DNA of 64,000 nucleotides from JAKVCB01 sp963578605. Its GTDB lineage: Bacteria > Planctomycetota > Planctomycetia > Pirellulales > Lacipirellulaceae. Position numbers and translations under genes: made by a program. Below are positions 9,377 through 18,775 of the stretch, piece by piece. The first letter of the stretch is position 1, and each line of letters opens with the position of its first letter. The stretch covers positions 30,066-94,065 of the forward strand of contig CAUZEA010000008.1 of assembly GCA_963578605.1 (NCBI GenBank). The letters are read 5' to 3'. The notes below the pieces were generated by a model. That model searched no databases, had not been told where the DNA came from, and saw only the letters and a program-made list of their open reading frames with translations.

Positions 9377-10072
9377 ATGTCTACGACCACACTGGCTCAG
9401 ATTTCTTCACCAATTGGCAGTAGCGAACATCTACAGCAAGGTGTCGTTGAGGTTCAGCATCCGCTCATCGCATGGCATCTGGCACAGCTTCGCAGCCTGT
9501 CGACCCCTGCCGCCGAATTTCGACAGCTTGTACGTCGACTTACTTCGTTGCTTGTTTACGAGGCAACCAAAGACCTTTTAACCGAACCGGTTACGGTCGA
9601 AACCCCGCTCACTACAACTCAGGGGGCACGCCTTTCGCAACGTGTTGGTCTGGTCCCTATTTTGAGGGCAGGTTTGGGGATGGTCGAGCCGGTGCTTGAT
9701 CTTATTCCTACAGCTGAGGTGTGGCATCTGGGGCTTTATCGAGATGAGGAGACAGCCACGCCAGTTGAGTACTACCGCAAGTTTCCCCATCATCGGGCTG
9801 TGGATGTGGCCCTGATATTGGACCCCATGCTGGCCACGGGTGGCTCAGCGATTGTTACTTTGGCAGCCCTGCACAACTGGGGGGTGCCTCAAATAAAAGT
9901 TGTTTCGTTGCTTGCTGCCGAGGAGGGAGTTCGCCGTGTTGAAACCGAATTCCCCGACGCACAGATTTATGTTGGTCAGATTGATCCTGAGTTGAACGAC
10001 AAGAAGTTTATCATACCAGGGTTGGGAGATGCCGGGGATCGGATCTTTAACACCCCGGACACCGAAGGGTGA
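9377..10072 (+). CDS. upp: Uracil phosphoribosyltransferase
   Basis: 231 aa. Makes UMP from uracil and PRPP. Diagnostic features are VPILRAGLGMVEP (residues 93-105), GLYRDEETATPVEYYRKFP, the PRPP-binding loop ILDPMLATGGSA (147-158) and the C-terminal PGLGDAGDRIFNT uracil-binding segment. ATG 9377 gives a normal-length protein starting MSTTTLAQISSP; the open frame extends upstream without conservation. First gene of a plus-strand run with a nucleoside transporter and hpt. Confidence 0.95.
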   Translation: MSTTTLAQISSPIGSSEHLQQGVVEVQHPLIAWHLAQLRSLSTPAAEFRQLVRRLTSLLVYEATKDLLTEPVTVETPLTTTQGARLSQRVGLVPILRAGLGMVEPVLDLIPTAEVWHLGLYRDEETATPVEYYRKFPHHRAVDVALILDPMLATGGSAIVTLAALHNWGVPQIKVVSLLAAEEGVRRVETEFPDAQIYVGQIDPELNDKKFIIPGLGDAGDRIFNTPDTEG

Positions 10073-10185
10073 TTCGAGGCAAGTTGTCCGGGATTTAGAT
10101 TTACTTCAAACAACCCCATGCACATCCTCCGGAGTGTCGCCAGGCGAGAACTCAGGGGGGTATTGCTCATCCTTCGTCACCGCAC

Positions 10186-11421
10186 ATGCATCGACTTATC
10201 GGTTTTTTTGGCCTCTTGGTGATGCTGGGTCTCGCCTGGCTGATGAGTTCCCACAAGCGCAAGGTGAACGTCCGGATTGTGGTTGGGGGATTGCTTTTGC
10301 AATTCCTGTTTGCTGCAATCATCTTGCGCACCAGGCCGGGTGAGTATCTCTTCGATGAGCTTGACCAACTCTTTGTCGGATTATTGAACTGTGTGAGTGC
10401 AGGCTCGAAGTTTGTGTTTGGACCCACTTTTTACGAACATTTCTTCGCTTTTAAAGTCTTGCCGACCATTATTTTCTTTTCGGCCTTCATGTCCATTTTC
10501 TACTACTACGGTGTGATGCAACGGGTTGTCGGCCTGTTTGCCCGCATCATGCAGAGGACCCTGGGGACTTCCGGGGCGGAAACTCTCTCGACCGCGGCAA
10601 ACGTGTTTGTGGGGCAAACCGAAGCTCCCCTGGTCATACGTCCCTACATTAATAGCATGACGGTCTCCGAATTGAACGCCGTGATGGTGGGTGGATTTGC
10701 GACCATGGCAGGAGGAGTCCTCGGTGCCCTGGTTGAAATGGGAATTAGTGCCAAGCATTTGTTGGGTGCGTCGGTGATTGCAGCTCCGGCAGCCCTGTTG
10801 ATTGCAAAAATATTGCAACCCGAGACGGGAGAGCCCGACACATTGGGAGACGTAAAAATTGAGGTTGAGAATGACCATGCCAATGTGCTCGAGGCGATTG
10901 CGGTAGGTACGGTCGGAGGTCTCAAGCTGGCGCTGAACGTAGGTGCAATGTTGATTGTCTTTTTAGCCCTGATTGCTGTGGTCAACGGCATTCTTGGCTG
11001 GGTGGGGGGGCAGTTCGGGTTTGTCTCTGTCGAGGGGCAGCCACAGTGGTCGCTGGAAGCCATTCTTGGGTTTGCGTTTGCTCCCTTGGCCTGGGTAATT
11101 GGGATTGAGTGGAAAGATTGCCCGCGAGCAGGTGAACTCATGGGCCTGAAAATGGCGGCGAATGAATTTATTGCCTACGGCAGGTTGGCAGAGTGGGCGC
11201 GACCTGACAGTCATGTCCACCTCAGCGAACGCTCGCAGACGATCTTGACCTATGCGCTGTGTGGGTTTGCAAACTTCAGTTCGATTGGCATCCAACTGGG
11301 TGGCATCGGAGGAATTGCTCCCAAGCGCAGAGGCGATCTGGCCAAACTCGGGTTGCGAGCCATGTTGGGTGGTACACTGGCGGCATTTATGACTGCCTGC
11401 GTCGCCAGTATTCTCTTGTAG
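10186..11421 (+). CDS. Concentrative nucleoside transporter (CNT/NupC family)
   Basis: 411 aa integral membrane protein with multiple hydrophobic segments. Family landmarks are the N-terminal block with ILRTRPGEYLFDEL, VFGPTFYEHFFAFKVLPTIIFFSAF, GQTEAPLVIRPYI (substrate site region), VMVGGFATMAGGVLGAL, and the C-terminal NEFIAYGRL and CGFANFSSIGIQLGGIGG. CNT proteins import nucleosides with a cation gradient. The gene sits between upp and hpt, directly matching its role in salvage. 28 bp separate it from hpt. Confidence 0.93.
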   Translation: MHRLIGFFGLLVMLGLAWLMSSHKRKVNVRIVVGGLLLQFLFAAIILRTRPGEYLFDELDQLFVGLLNCVSAGSKFVFGPTFYEHFFAFKVLPTIIFFSAFMSIFYYYGVMQRVVGLFARIMQRTLGTSGAETLSTAANVFVGQTEAPLVIRPYINSMTVSELNAVMVGGFATMAGGVLGALVEMGISAKHLLGASVIAAPAALLIAKILQPETGEPDTLGDVKIEVENDHANVLEAIAVGTVGGLKLALNVGAMLIVFLALIAVVNGILGWVGGQFGFVSVEGQPQWSLEAILGFAFAPLAWVIGIEWKDCPRAGELMGLKMAANEFIAYGRLAEWARPDSHVHLSERSQTILTYALCGFANFSSIGIQLGGIGGIAPKRRGDLAKLGLRAMLGGTLAAFMTACVASILL

Positions 11422-11449
11422 ATAACAAAAAATAAAAGGAAGGCCAGCC

Positions 11450-12022
11450 ATGAAAACGATGCTTAGCGAAAAAGAGTTGTACGATGGTGTTTCTCGAATC
11501 GCTAAGGATATCGCGGAAACCTACAAAGATCGGCAGCTCACGGCCGTGGGTGTGCTTACGGGAAGTATTGTGCTCCTGGCCGATTTAATTCGGCTCATCG
11601 ACCTTCCCCTACGCGTTGGTGTGGTCCAGGCGAGCAGTTACCGGGGGGCTACCACGTTGCGTGGCGAACTGCTCATCAATGCCGAATTGATGCTCGATAT
11701 CTCGGGACGTGATGTACTGTTGGTCGACGACATTTTTGATACCGGACACACGCTCGTCGAGGTCATAAAAAAAATGCGCGCGTTTAACCCGAAGTCGATC
11801 CGGTCTGCGGTACTGCTACGGAAGGAGGGCCGGCAGGAAGTGGATGTTCAGCCAGACTTCGTTGCGTTTAATATTCCGGATGAATTCGTGGTTGGTTACG
11901 GGCTCGATTACGAAGATATGTACCGTAACCTGCCCTACTTGGCAGCGTTGGAACCTGATGATATCGCCCGGCACAAACAAAGTAGCACCGCTGCACAACT
12001 GGCCTCGTACCAGTCGCGCTAA
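11450..12022 (+). CDS. hpt: Hypoxanthine phosphoribosyltransferase
   Basis: 190 aa. Converts hypoxanthine (and usually guanine) with PRPP to IMP/GMP. The PRPP motif VLLVDDIFDTGHTL is at residues 89-102, preceded by LTGSIVLLADLIR (36-48) and followed by FVVGYGLDYEDMYRNLPYL. AAGGAAGG precedes ATG 11450. Its stop codon overlaps the cdd stop on the other strand by 3 bp, so transcription from the two operons converges with no spacer. Confidence 0.95.
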   Translation: MKTMLSEKELYDGVSRIAKDIAETYKDRQLTAVGVLTGSIVLLADLIRLIDLPLRVGVVQASSYRGATTLRGELLINAELMLDISGRDVLLVDDIFDTGHTLVEVIKKMRAFNPKSIRSAVLLRKEGRQEVDVQPDFVAFNIPDEFVVGYGLDYEDMYRNLPYLAALEPDDIARHKQSSTAAQLASYQSR

Positions 12023-12414
12023 CCAAACTCGGTGAACCTGTCGGGTAATAGTTCGTTGAGTGTCGTTTCGCGAACAGTATTACCCGTTTCGACGTCGACG
12101 AGCAAGACCGTCAAGTCGTCACTGAATTCGGCAAGGAATTGTCGGCATGCGCCGCAAGGTGTGACGCCCCCACTGCTGGCGATGCCAATCGCTACGAAAT
12201 CTTTCTGGCCTTGGGATACAGCGGTTGCTGCCGCTGTGCGTTCGGCACATATCGTGAGCCCCAACGAGCGGTTTTCCACGTTGACTCCCTGGTAGATATC
12301 GCCTTGCCGTGTAAGCAGGGCCACACCTACCCGGAAATTGGAGTAAGGAGCATACGCCATGTCGCGGGCTTCAATAGCCAGCTGCACAAGCCGGCCTTGT
12401 TGGGTGGGATTCAT
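12019..12414 (-). CDS. cdd: Cytidine deaminase
   Basis: 131 aa, homotetrameric type. Deaminates cytidine and deoxycytidine to uridine and deoxyuridine. Zinc ligands and general acid are visible as CAE at 56-58 and PCGAC at 86-90 (Cys56, Glu58, Cys87, Cys90); YAPYSNFRVG is at 21-30. ATG overlaps the deoA stop by ATGA (12411-12414). Last gene of the minus-strand catabolic operon; its product feeds deoA. Confidence 0.96.
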   Translation of the reverse strand: MNPTQQGRLVQLAIEARDMAYAPYSNFRVGVALLTRQGDIYQGVNVENRSLGLTICAERTAAATAVSQGQKDFVAIGIASSGGVTPCGACRQFLAEFSDDLTVLLVDVETGNTVRETTLNELLPDRFTEFG

Positions 12415-13709
12415 GGTTGACTTGGGGTGTTCACGTATTCAATCAGGAGCGGATGAGGTTCAAAGGGCGCATCGAGAATTTCAATGGCGGAAAGTACGGA
12501 CGCGGTCGCTGCCGAGGCAGTACTATTGCTCGCAAAGACGCGGGCCAGTGGTTGACCGACTTCGACCTTTTCCCCAAGTTGGACCAGGATTTCCAGACCA
12601 GTGGAATGATCCAGGGCATCCCCTATTTTCTTGCGACCGCCTCCCAACTCGATGACTGTATGGCCAAATTGCTCTGCTTCCATCGAGTTCACGTAGCCAG
12701 CGACAGGGCTTTCGATAACGTGAGCCGGGCTCACATGTCGCTGGGCGTCGAGATCGCCTCCCTGCGCGGCGACCATGTCTCGAAACTTCGCCAGTCCCTG
12801 CCCGGAGGAAATTAACTCGCTGATTCGACGTTTCCCGCTTTCATAGGTCGGTTCGACCTTTGCCAGGGTGATCAATTCGCCACCCAGCGCGACCGTGATT
12901 TCACGGAGGTCGGGTGGACCCTCGTCCCGCAACGCGGCAACCGATTCGTCGACTTCCACCGCGTTACCGACCATCCGTCCAAGTGGTTGGTTCATATCAG
13001 TCACGAGTGCCGTCGTCGCGACCCCCATTCGTTGCCCGGTTGCCACTAGCGATTCGGCCAGTGCCCGAGCGTCGTCGAGCGATTTCATAAAAGCCCCGGA
13101 ACCATATTTCACGTCAAGCACTAGGGCATGGAGCCCCTGGGCCAGCTTTTTGCTCATGATGCTGGCGGTGATCAGCGGAATTGAGGGGACGGTTGCGGTC
13201 ACGTCGCGCAGGCCGTACAACCGCTGATCTGCCGGGACCAAATCTGGCGTGGCTCCCGTGATCACGCACCCGACCTGTTCGGCCACTTGTTGCATTTCGG
13301 CCACGGATAGATCGGTGCGAAATCCGGGGATCGACTCGAGTTTGTCGAGGGTTCCGCCAGTTGCCCCCAGCCCGCGGCCTGAGATCATGGGCACATGCAG
13401 GTCACAGCATGCCAAAAGCGGAGCGAGCACCAGCGATACCTTGTCGCCGATGCCCCCGGTGGAGTGTTTGTCGACTTTGAGCGGGGCGTCTTCCGGCCAA
13501 CTGAGCATGACTCCCGAATAGAGCATGTGTTCGGTGAGTGCCGCTGTCTCGGCAACCGTCATGCCGCGGATGAAGACGGCCATGGCCCAGGCAGCCATTT
13601 GATAGTCGGGAATATCGCCCTTGACGTAACCGTCGATGAGCAAGCCAATTTCATCCGAGTTGAGCTCACCGCCATCACGTTTTTTTTCAATGAGCAATGC
13701 CGCGTTCAT
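12411..13709 (-). CDS. deoA: Pyrimidine-nucleoside / thymidine phosphorylase
   Basis: 432 aa, normal for the family. Phosphorolysis of thymidine, deoxyuridine or uridine to base plus (deoxy)ribose-1-phosphate. Start MNAALLIEKKRDGGELNSDE is family-typical; the open frame continues upstream to 13898 without similarity. The phosphate and substrate motif KHSTGGIGDK is at residues 81-90 and SGRGLGATGGTLDKLE follows. ATGA overlap with cdd, 37 bp after the first purine nucleoside phosphorylase gene. Confidence 0.95.
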   Translation of the reverse strand: MNAALLIEKKRDGGELNSDEIGLLIDGYVKGDIPDYQMAAWAMAVFIRGMTVAETAALTEHMLYSGVMLSWPEDAPLKVDKHSTGGIGDKVSLVLAPLLACCDLHVPMISGRGLGATGGTLDKLESIPGFRTDLSVAEMQQVAEQVGCVITGATPDLVPADQRLYGLRDVTATVPSIPLITASIMSKKLAQGLHALVLDVKYGSGAFMKSLDDARALAESLVATGQRMGVATTALVTDMNQPLGRMVGNAVEVDESVAALRDEGPPDLREITVALGGELITLAKVEPTYESGKRRISELISSGQGLAKFRDMVAAQGGDLDAQRHVSPAHVIESPVAGYVNSMEAEQFGHTVIELGGGRKKIGDALDHSTGLEILVQLGEKVEVGQPLARVFASNSTASAATASVLSAIEILDAPFEPHPLLIEYVNTPSQP

Positions 13710-13746
13710 ATCAAGGTCCCGTAAGCCACGCTCTCCTGCAAGTTTT

Positions 13747-14598
13747 TCAGTGACCCGCCCGTTCCTGTAACTCCGCACCAAACTGGGAGATGATCCCATG
13801 GATAATCGTGGCGACTTTGTTGGCTGCCCTGTCGGCCACGGCCACGACCTCTGCGCCAGAAGTTGCGACCAGGTTGTCGGGGGTGGCAACATTTGCAATC
13901 ATCGAGAGTCCCAGCACGCGCATACCCGCGTGGACGGCGGCAAGGACTTCAGTTACCGTCGACATGCCCACAACGTGGCCACCGAACCGACGTAAAAAAC
14001 GGTACTCGGCACGTGTCTCGTAATTGGGGCCCAGCATACCAATGTACACGCCGCGGTGGCAGGTGAAATCGTGCTCACAAGCAATCCCCATCGCCTGTTG
14101 AATGAGGGCAGGGTCGTAGGGTGAACTCATATCGGGGAACCGTGGCCCCAGGCGATCGTCGTTGATTCCGATCAACGGATTCTGAAACATCATATTGATG
14201 TGGTTATCGATGACCATGATGTCACCCGCAGCATAGGTCGAATGCAACCCACCTGCCGCGTTGCAAACGATAAGCAAATCGGCCCCCAAGCCGCGCATCA
14301 CTCGGACCGGGAAAGCCACCTGCTGCGGGGTGTAGCCTTCGTAAAGGTGAAAACGACCTTGCATCGCGATGACCGGCAGACCTGCCAGTTCGCCTGCCAG
14401 CAAGCGCCCGCGATGACCGATCGCGGTTGAGCGGGGAAAGTGGGGCAGATCGCCGTACTCAAACTCTACTTCGACATCCATCGATTCGACACTCGATCCC
14501 AGGCCAGAGCCAAGCACGATGCCGACGCGCGGGTTCGGTTTCCACGCTGCTCGAATGTGGTTTGCCGCCTCCTCAATTTGGCTGCGTTGGAAAACCAT
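13747..14598 (-). CDS. Purine nucleoside phosphorylase, trimeric class, copy 1 (6-oxopurine type predicted)
   Basis: 283 aa, class I PNP. Motifs: VLGSGLGSS (28-36, phosphate loop), HLYEGY (84-89), NAAGGLH (113-119), GPNYET with Glu194, and SMIANVATPD with Asn236. Human PNP uses Glu201 and Asn243 at the last two positions to bind 6-oxopurines; both are kept here, so inosine/guanosine preference is predicted. It is 21 bp downstream of a paralogue that differs at residue 236. Product bases would feed hpt. Confidence 0.93.
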   Translation of the reverse strand: MVFQRSQIEEAANHIRAAWKPNPRVGIVLGSGLGSSVESMDVEVEFEYGDLPHFPRSTAIGHRGRLLAGELAGLPVIAMQGRFHLYEGYTPQQVAFPVRVMRGLGADLLIVCNAAGGLHSTYAAGDIMVIDNHINMMFQNPLIGINDDRLGPRFPDMSSPYDPALIQQAMGIACEHDFTCHRGVYIGMLGPNYETRAEYRFLRRFGGHVVGMSTVTEVLAAVHAGMRVLGLSMIANVATPDNLVATSGAEVVAVADRAANKVATIIHGIISQFGAELQERAGH

Positions 14599-14619
14599 TT
14601 TGGTTAGGCTGCTCGCACC

Positions 14620-15456
14620 TTAACGGGGTTTGGCGGCTTCGTAGGCCAACACGCCCGTGACCAGGGCGCGAAGTTTGGGTTCGGCTGCACCGGCAATTGC
14701 GATGATCTTTTCTACATCTGCAGGTTCAAGTGCGTCGGGCAGGCACATGTCGGTGATGACCGACACGCCAAACACACGCATCCCGCAGTGGACCGCTACA
14801 ATCACTTCAGGAACCGTGGACATGCCGACGACATCGGCGCCGATAGCCCTCAGAAAGCGGTATTCGGCGCGAGTTTCGAGATTGGGCCCGGTTACGGCTA
14901 CAACCACACCTTTGTGGGCAGCAAAATTTTGCTGGCGGGCGATCTCCAGTCCCTTCTCGATCAACTTCGCATCATAAGGGGCACACATATCGGGAAATCG
15001 TGGACCGAGTCGGTCGTCATTCACGCCGACAAGCGGGTTGTCCCCCATCATGTTAATGTGATCGTCGATGATCATCACGTCGCCCGAATCGTAGTACGGG
15101 TTCATCCCGCCCACGGCCTGCGACACGATCAAGAGCTCAGCTCCAAGTGCCTTCATCACGCGCACCGGTAACGTGATTTGCTGAAGTGAATATCCTTCGT
15201 ATTGATGGAACCTGCCTTCCATCGCGACGACGGGCAAGTCTTCGAGGGTGCCACACACAAGCCGCCCTCGATGGCTCAGGGCCGTTGATTCGGGGAAGTT
15301 TGGGATTTCTTCGTAGTTGAAGGACGCCTTCACGTCGATCTGGTCAGCCAGCCCGCCCAGCCCTGTTCCGAGAATAATTCCCGCGTGGAGTGGAGTGGGA
15401 AAAGATTCCCGGATTTTGGCAGCGGCGGTCTCTATCTTGTCGTAAAGATCGAGCAT
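14620..15456 (-). CDS. Purine nucleoside phosphorylase paralogue, copy 2 (6-aminopurine preference suspected)
   Basis: 278 aa, class I PNP/MTAP superfamily. ILGTGLGGL (28-36), HQYEGY (84-89) and GPNLET with Glu194 are conserved, but the usual NAAGG is QAVGG (Gln113) and the base-recognition loop reads SVITDMCLPD, placing Asp236 where copy 1 has Asn236. Asp at this site is the MTAP-like state and is known from human PNP mutants to admit adenosine. It is therefore likely to act on adenosine-type or methylthioadenosine-type nucleosides (inference). MSTVPEVIVA still resembles PNP more than MTAP. Confidence 0.9.
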   Translation of the reverse strand: MLDLYDKIETAAAKIRESFPTPLHAGIILGTGLGGLADQIDVKASFNYEEIPNFPESTALSHRGRLVCGTLEDLPVVAMEGRFHQYEGYSLQQITLPVRVMKALGAELLIVSQAVGGMNPYYDSGDVMIIDDHINMMGDNPLVGVNDDRLGPRFPDMCAPYDAKLIEKGLEIARQQNFAAHKGVVVAVTGPNLETRAEYRFLRAIGADVVGMSTVPEVIVAVHCGMRVFGVSVITDMCLPDALEPADVEKIIAIAGAAEPKLRALVTGVLAYEAAKPR

Positions 15457-15550
15457 CGTGCCTCCTGGTCACTTGAAAGAAGTCCGTTTGGTTCAGGGTG
15501 TGCGACAAGGTCACCTTACTGGTTGCGTGTCTCCTCTAGCAGGCATTGGC

Positions 15551-16258
15551 CTAGTAGGCAGCCGCGTTGGTTTCTCCCGCTGCAATTTCCTGCGTACCAC
15601 TGGTTCCCAGTCGCGTTGCCCCCAGGGTGACGAAGGTTTGGGCGTCTTCGATCGTGCGGATTCCGCCAGATGCCTTCACGCCGACTTGCTCACTGCAATG
15701 GGTGCGCATCAATTGAATATCGTGCCTGGTGGCACCGGTCGAAATGAGTTGCCCAGAGGCATTCTTCACGAACCCGAATCCAGTCGAGGTTTTTACAAAC
15801 GCCGCACCAACGCTCTCACAGATCTTGCAGAGACGTATTTTTGTCTCGTCATCGGGTAGCAGCCCCGTTTCGAAGATTACCTTGGTGATGGCACCGGCGG
15901 TCCGAGCCGACGCCACCACGGCGTCTATGTCGGACTGCACATAATCCCAATCTCCCGATAGCACCTTGCCAACATTAACCACCATGTCGACTTCCTGAGC
16001 TCCCTGCGCGCAGGCTGCCTGGGTCTCGGCCAGTTTAGCGGCGGTCGAAGTTCCCCCGTGGGGAAATCCAATGACGGTGCCGACGTGCACGTTTGAGTTG
16101 CTGAGCTCTTCGGCAGCGAGAACGACATGCGATGGTTTCACGCAAATGCTTGCCGTACCCAAAGCATCACATAGCTGACAGGCTGTACGAACATCGCGAT
16201 CGGTTTGGGTCGGTTGCAAAACCGCGTGGTCAATCAGCTTGACAAGCGAACCAGACAT
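15551..16258 (-). CDS. deoC: Deoxyribose-phosphate aldolase
   Basis: 235 aa. Cleaves 2-deoxyribose-5-phosphate to acetaldehyde and glyceraldehyde-3-phosphate. Catalytic residues align as Asp91 (VDMVVNVGK), Schiff-base Lys156 (FVKTSTGFG) and Lys195 (VGVKASGGI). Start MSGSLVKLIDHAVLQP chosen for family length; the frame is open back to GTG 16345, which overlaps the end of the upstream gene and would add 29 unmatched residues. Note that no phosphopentomutase, needed to link the phosphorylases to this step, is in the window. Confidence 0.93.
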   Translation of the reverse strand: MSGSLVKLIDHAVLQPTQTDRDVRTACQLCDALGTASICVKPSHVVLAAEELSNSNVHVGTVIGFPHGGTSTAAKLAETQAACAQGAQEVDMVVNVGKVLSGDWDYVQSDIDAVVASARTAGAITKVIFETGLLPDDETKIRLCKICESVGAAFVKTSTGFGFVKNASGQLISTGATRHDIQLMRTHCSEQVGVKASGGIRTIEDAQTFVTLGATRLGTSGTQEIAAGETNAAAY

Positions 16259-16334
16259 ACCGGGAAGTCTTTTGGGTGAGGAAACAGCTTTTTCAGTTGG
16301 TGCTGCAAAAACCAGGCGACGTTCATGAAAAGGC

Positions 16335-17399
16335 TTAGTCGGCACCGGTTTTGACGGGAAGTTCCAGGTCTACCACAATCGGATAATGGTCGGAAGTATC
16401 GATAGAAATCGAGTGCGAAATGAACACGCGTTTGACATGGGGCATGAGTTGTTTGTCAATGAGAATGTGGTCGATCATTGTGTAAACATCTTCGCCATCA
16501 TGGGCTCCGTTCTCGTTCCAGTCCCAGTGCGATGTAAATCGATCGGACTGGCGGACAATGCGTTCCGCCACATTCACGAGTTCATCGCCTTCGGATGCGT
16601 GATCGAAATCCTTGAGTTTACGGAGTACATTTGTCGAGGTTGCGCGGGTTTCATCGCGGTCAAGTACGTCCGCATCGTAGTCATTAATGTCTCCCAGCAC
16701 GATCGGAATATAACGAAGTGGTAAGACCTCTGTACGCAGGATCCGCCCGGCAACATCAGCTTCGGCCGAACGTTTGGCATTTGCATATTCGTTTTGTGGG
16801 TTGGATTTCAGGTGCAGGCCTAAAAAGGCCAGCTTGTGGCCGCCAATTGTGAAACAGTAAAGGCAATTTCTCGAAATCGACGTGGTCCGCTGACTCGGTT
16901 TTCCATTGCGGTCCGTGAACCGGTAGCTTTGCCGCCACTTCGGGTCATTCGCTTCGGAGAAGAATGTACGGATCGCCTCGCCTGCGATCAGGTCGGGTTT
17001 GTACCGACTGATCAACGCGACGTCGAGTTCTGTGTAGGTGTCGTTACACTCGACATGGTAACCTCGGTAGTCTGTGAGACCTTTTTCGTGGAGGATTTTG
17101 ACGAGCTGGTCGAGAGTTTCGCGCGAGGTCACTTCCACGAGGTTGAGAATGTCAGGATTCAACGTTTCGATCACCGCGGCTACCCGTTCCAGGTGCATCC
17201 GCCGGGCGCGATCAAAGCGATATTTATGGATATTACCAGAGGGCGCCTGTGGAGCGGTGAGGATTTCGGCGTTAAACGTGGCGATGCGAAGCGGAATGAC
17301 CTGCCTGGCTGGCGGGCCAGGTTGGGCTGGCAGTCGCTCAGTGGAGCAGCCAATTTGAATAGCAGCCAGAACAAAGGTGAGCACCAGGTGCTTCGTCAT
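16335..17399 (-). CDS. Exported (possibly lipoprotein) endonuclease/exonuclease/phosphatase family protein
   Basis: 354 aa. N-terminus MTKHLVLTFVLAAIQIGCST is a signal peptide with a candidate lipobox Cys18 (the -3 residue Gln is unusual). EEP motifs: LRIATFNAEIL, DILNLVEV (metal Glu), LGLHLKSNP, VLGDINDY and SDHYPIVVDLEL near the end. It is the first gene of the minus-strand run leading into deoC, the phosphorylases and cdd. The upstream frame to 17495 looks non-coding. Substrate unknown; an extracytoplasmic nuclease or phosphodiesterase is likely. Confidence 0.85.
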   Translation of the reverse strand: MTKHLVLTFVLAAIQIGCSTERLPAQPGPPARQVIPLRIATFNAEILTAPQAPSGNIHKYRFDRARRMHLERVAAVIETLNPDILNLVEVTSRETLDQLVKILHEKGLTDYRGYHVECNDTYTELDVALISRYKPDLIAGEAIRTFFSEANDPKWRQSYRFTDRNGKPSQRTTSISRNCLYCFTIGGHKLAFLGLHLKSNPQNEYANAKRSAEADVAGRILRTEVLPLRYIPIVLGDINDYDADVLDRDETRATSTNVLRKLKDFDHASEGDELVNVAERIVRQSDRFTSHWDWNENGAHDGEDVYTMIDHILIDKQLMPHVKRVFISHSISIDTSDHYPIVVDLELPVKTGAD

Positions 17400-17536
17400 G
17401 GTCAGCAACAAGTTGAATTGGCACCAAGGAAAATCAGGGCAGAGTGACCCTCTCCTTGGCGGGAGTTGGCAGATACGGTGGACCGATGATTGCACCGGTC
17501 CCGGACACTCATTTTCGCACAGATGACCGTTCGCCG

Positions 17537-18520
17537 CTACAGGCTGTCTGCCGAAATGATTTCGCGTCCGGCCAGCGTGAAAAGTGAAACAAAAATCTGG
17601 GCCGAGATGTCATCGGTATGAAACCGAACGGTCCCATCGGCATAGGCCACGTTGGTCCCGTTACCGTGAAAACTGTACGGATTCGAAACGTTGTCACAGT
17701 TAATCAACTGCTCGCTCCCACAGAACGTGTCGATCGACATGGTCGTACGTTGACTTGCCCAGCGAAAACGGCTGTTGACGCTGGTATTCTCTTCTCCATA
17801 GCCGACATTACGGTCCATGAGAATCTGATCGATACCGTAGATCTGCGGTTTGCCTGCCGACTCAAACCACAGCCAGGTGTTTGAAAGACCATCTTTCACG
17901 TGCGCCGGTCGGACCAGCCTTCGATCGCTTCGCTGCGGATCGATCTGTTTGTTTTGATCTAAAACAACCTTGTCTTCCTGCAGGATGCCACGCCACCGTC
18001 GAGGTCTCTTCTTCGCTTCAATAATCCCCGCATCGATCAGTGGTTTCAGCCCACTGGAGGTGATGTTCAGGGTTTTCGCAGCCACGTAATCGGTAATGTG
18101 GTGGTGAGACCGCCCGCCGGGAGCCGACGGACAAATAAGAATACCTCCCAGGTTTTGCTTGGTGTGATCTTCGTTGATCGGGTGATTCCAATCCCAGTCA
18201 TAGTCGATCAAGTTGGCCGTGGTCCCTTCCTCGAAATGAGGTAGCAGGAAGGAAATTCCGTTGTGCCGTGCGAAGGGGGGCTTCGTACCGTTGGCAACGG
18301 CTCCGATTCGCTCATTGGCTGCGGATGGAAACCTGGTTTGAATCGTTTCGAAATTGAGAGTCGCCAGGGCCAGGTTCTTCAGGTGGTTCTGGCACTCGGC
18401 GCGGCGCGCCGATTCTCGCGTCGCTTGCACCGCCGGCAAGAGCAGGGCAATCAGAACGCCAATGATTGAAATGACCACTAACATTTCAACCAGCGTAAAA
18501 GCATGGGGGGGCTTACACAT
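17537..18520 (-). CDS. DUF1559 domain protein with prepilin-type N-terminus
   Basis: 327 aa. Type II/IV pseudopilin-like start (HAFTLVEMLVVISIIGVLIALLLPAVQ region, residues 7-33), with the methylation motif FTLVE and a single membrane helix. The rest is the DUF1559 beta-rich domain, ending in the usual VAYADGTVRF-like motif. Such proteins are greatly expanded in planctomycetes and their function is unknown. Start ATG 18520 is set by the prepilin signal. Nothing links it functionally to the nucleoside genes around it. Confidence 0.93.
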   Translation of the reverse strand: MCKPPHAFTLVEMLVVISIIGVLIALLLPAVQATRESARRAECQNHLKNLALATLNFETIQTRFPSAANERIGAVANGTKPPFARHNGISFLLPHFEEGTTANLIDYDWDWNHPINEDHTKQNLGGILICPSAPGGRSHHHITDYVAAKTLNITSSGLKPLIDAGIIEAKKRPRRWRGILQEDKVVLDQNKQIDPQRSDRRLVRPAHVKDGLSNTWLWFESAGKPQIYGIDQILMDRNVGYGEENTSVNSRFRWASQRTTMSIDTFCGSEQLINCDNVSNPYSFHGNGTNVAYADGTVRFHTDDISAQIFVSLFTLAGREIISADSL

Positions 18521-18775
18521 CAAGAAACGGTCCTCACAAAGAGAGCCTGGCCGACAGGTTGGCTTGCCTATTTCAGCATAACGAAAAATGGGTAGAAGGG
18601 GGGCAAGACGAGCCGCTTTTTGGGCCAGATTCGGGGGTACCAGCGGCCGGGTACCAACGGGAAAGTATGAAGGGGACGTTACATTCAATATAATTGGCAT
18701 CCCATTTTTGCCAATATTTTGTAAGCTGTTTTTTGAGAAATACTATAAAACATCGCGATATGGGGAGTACATCGT

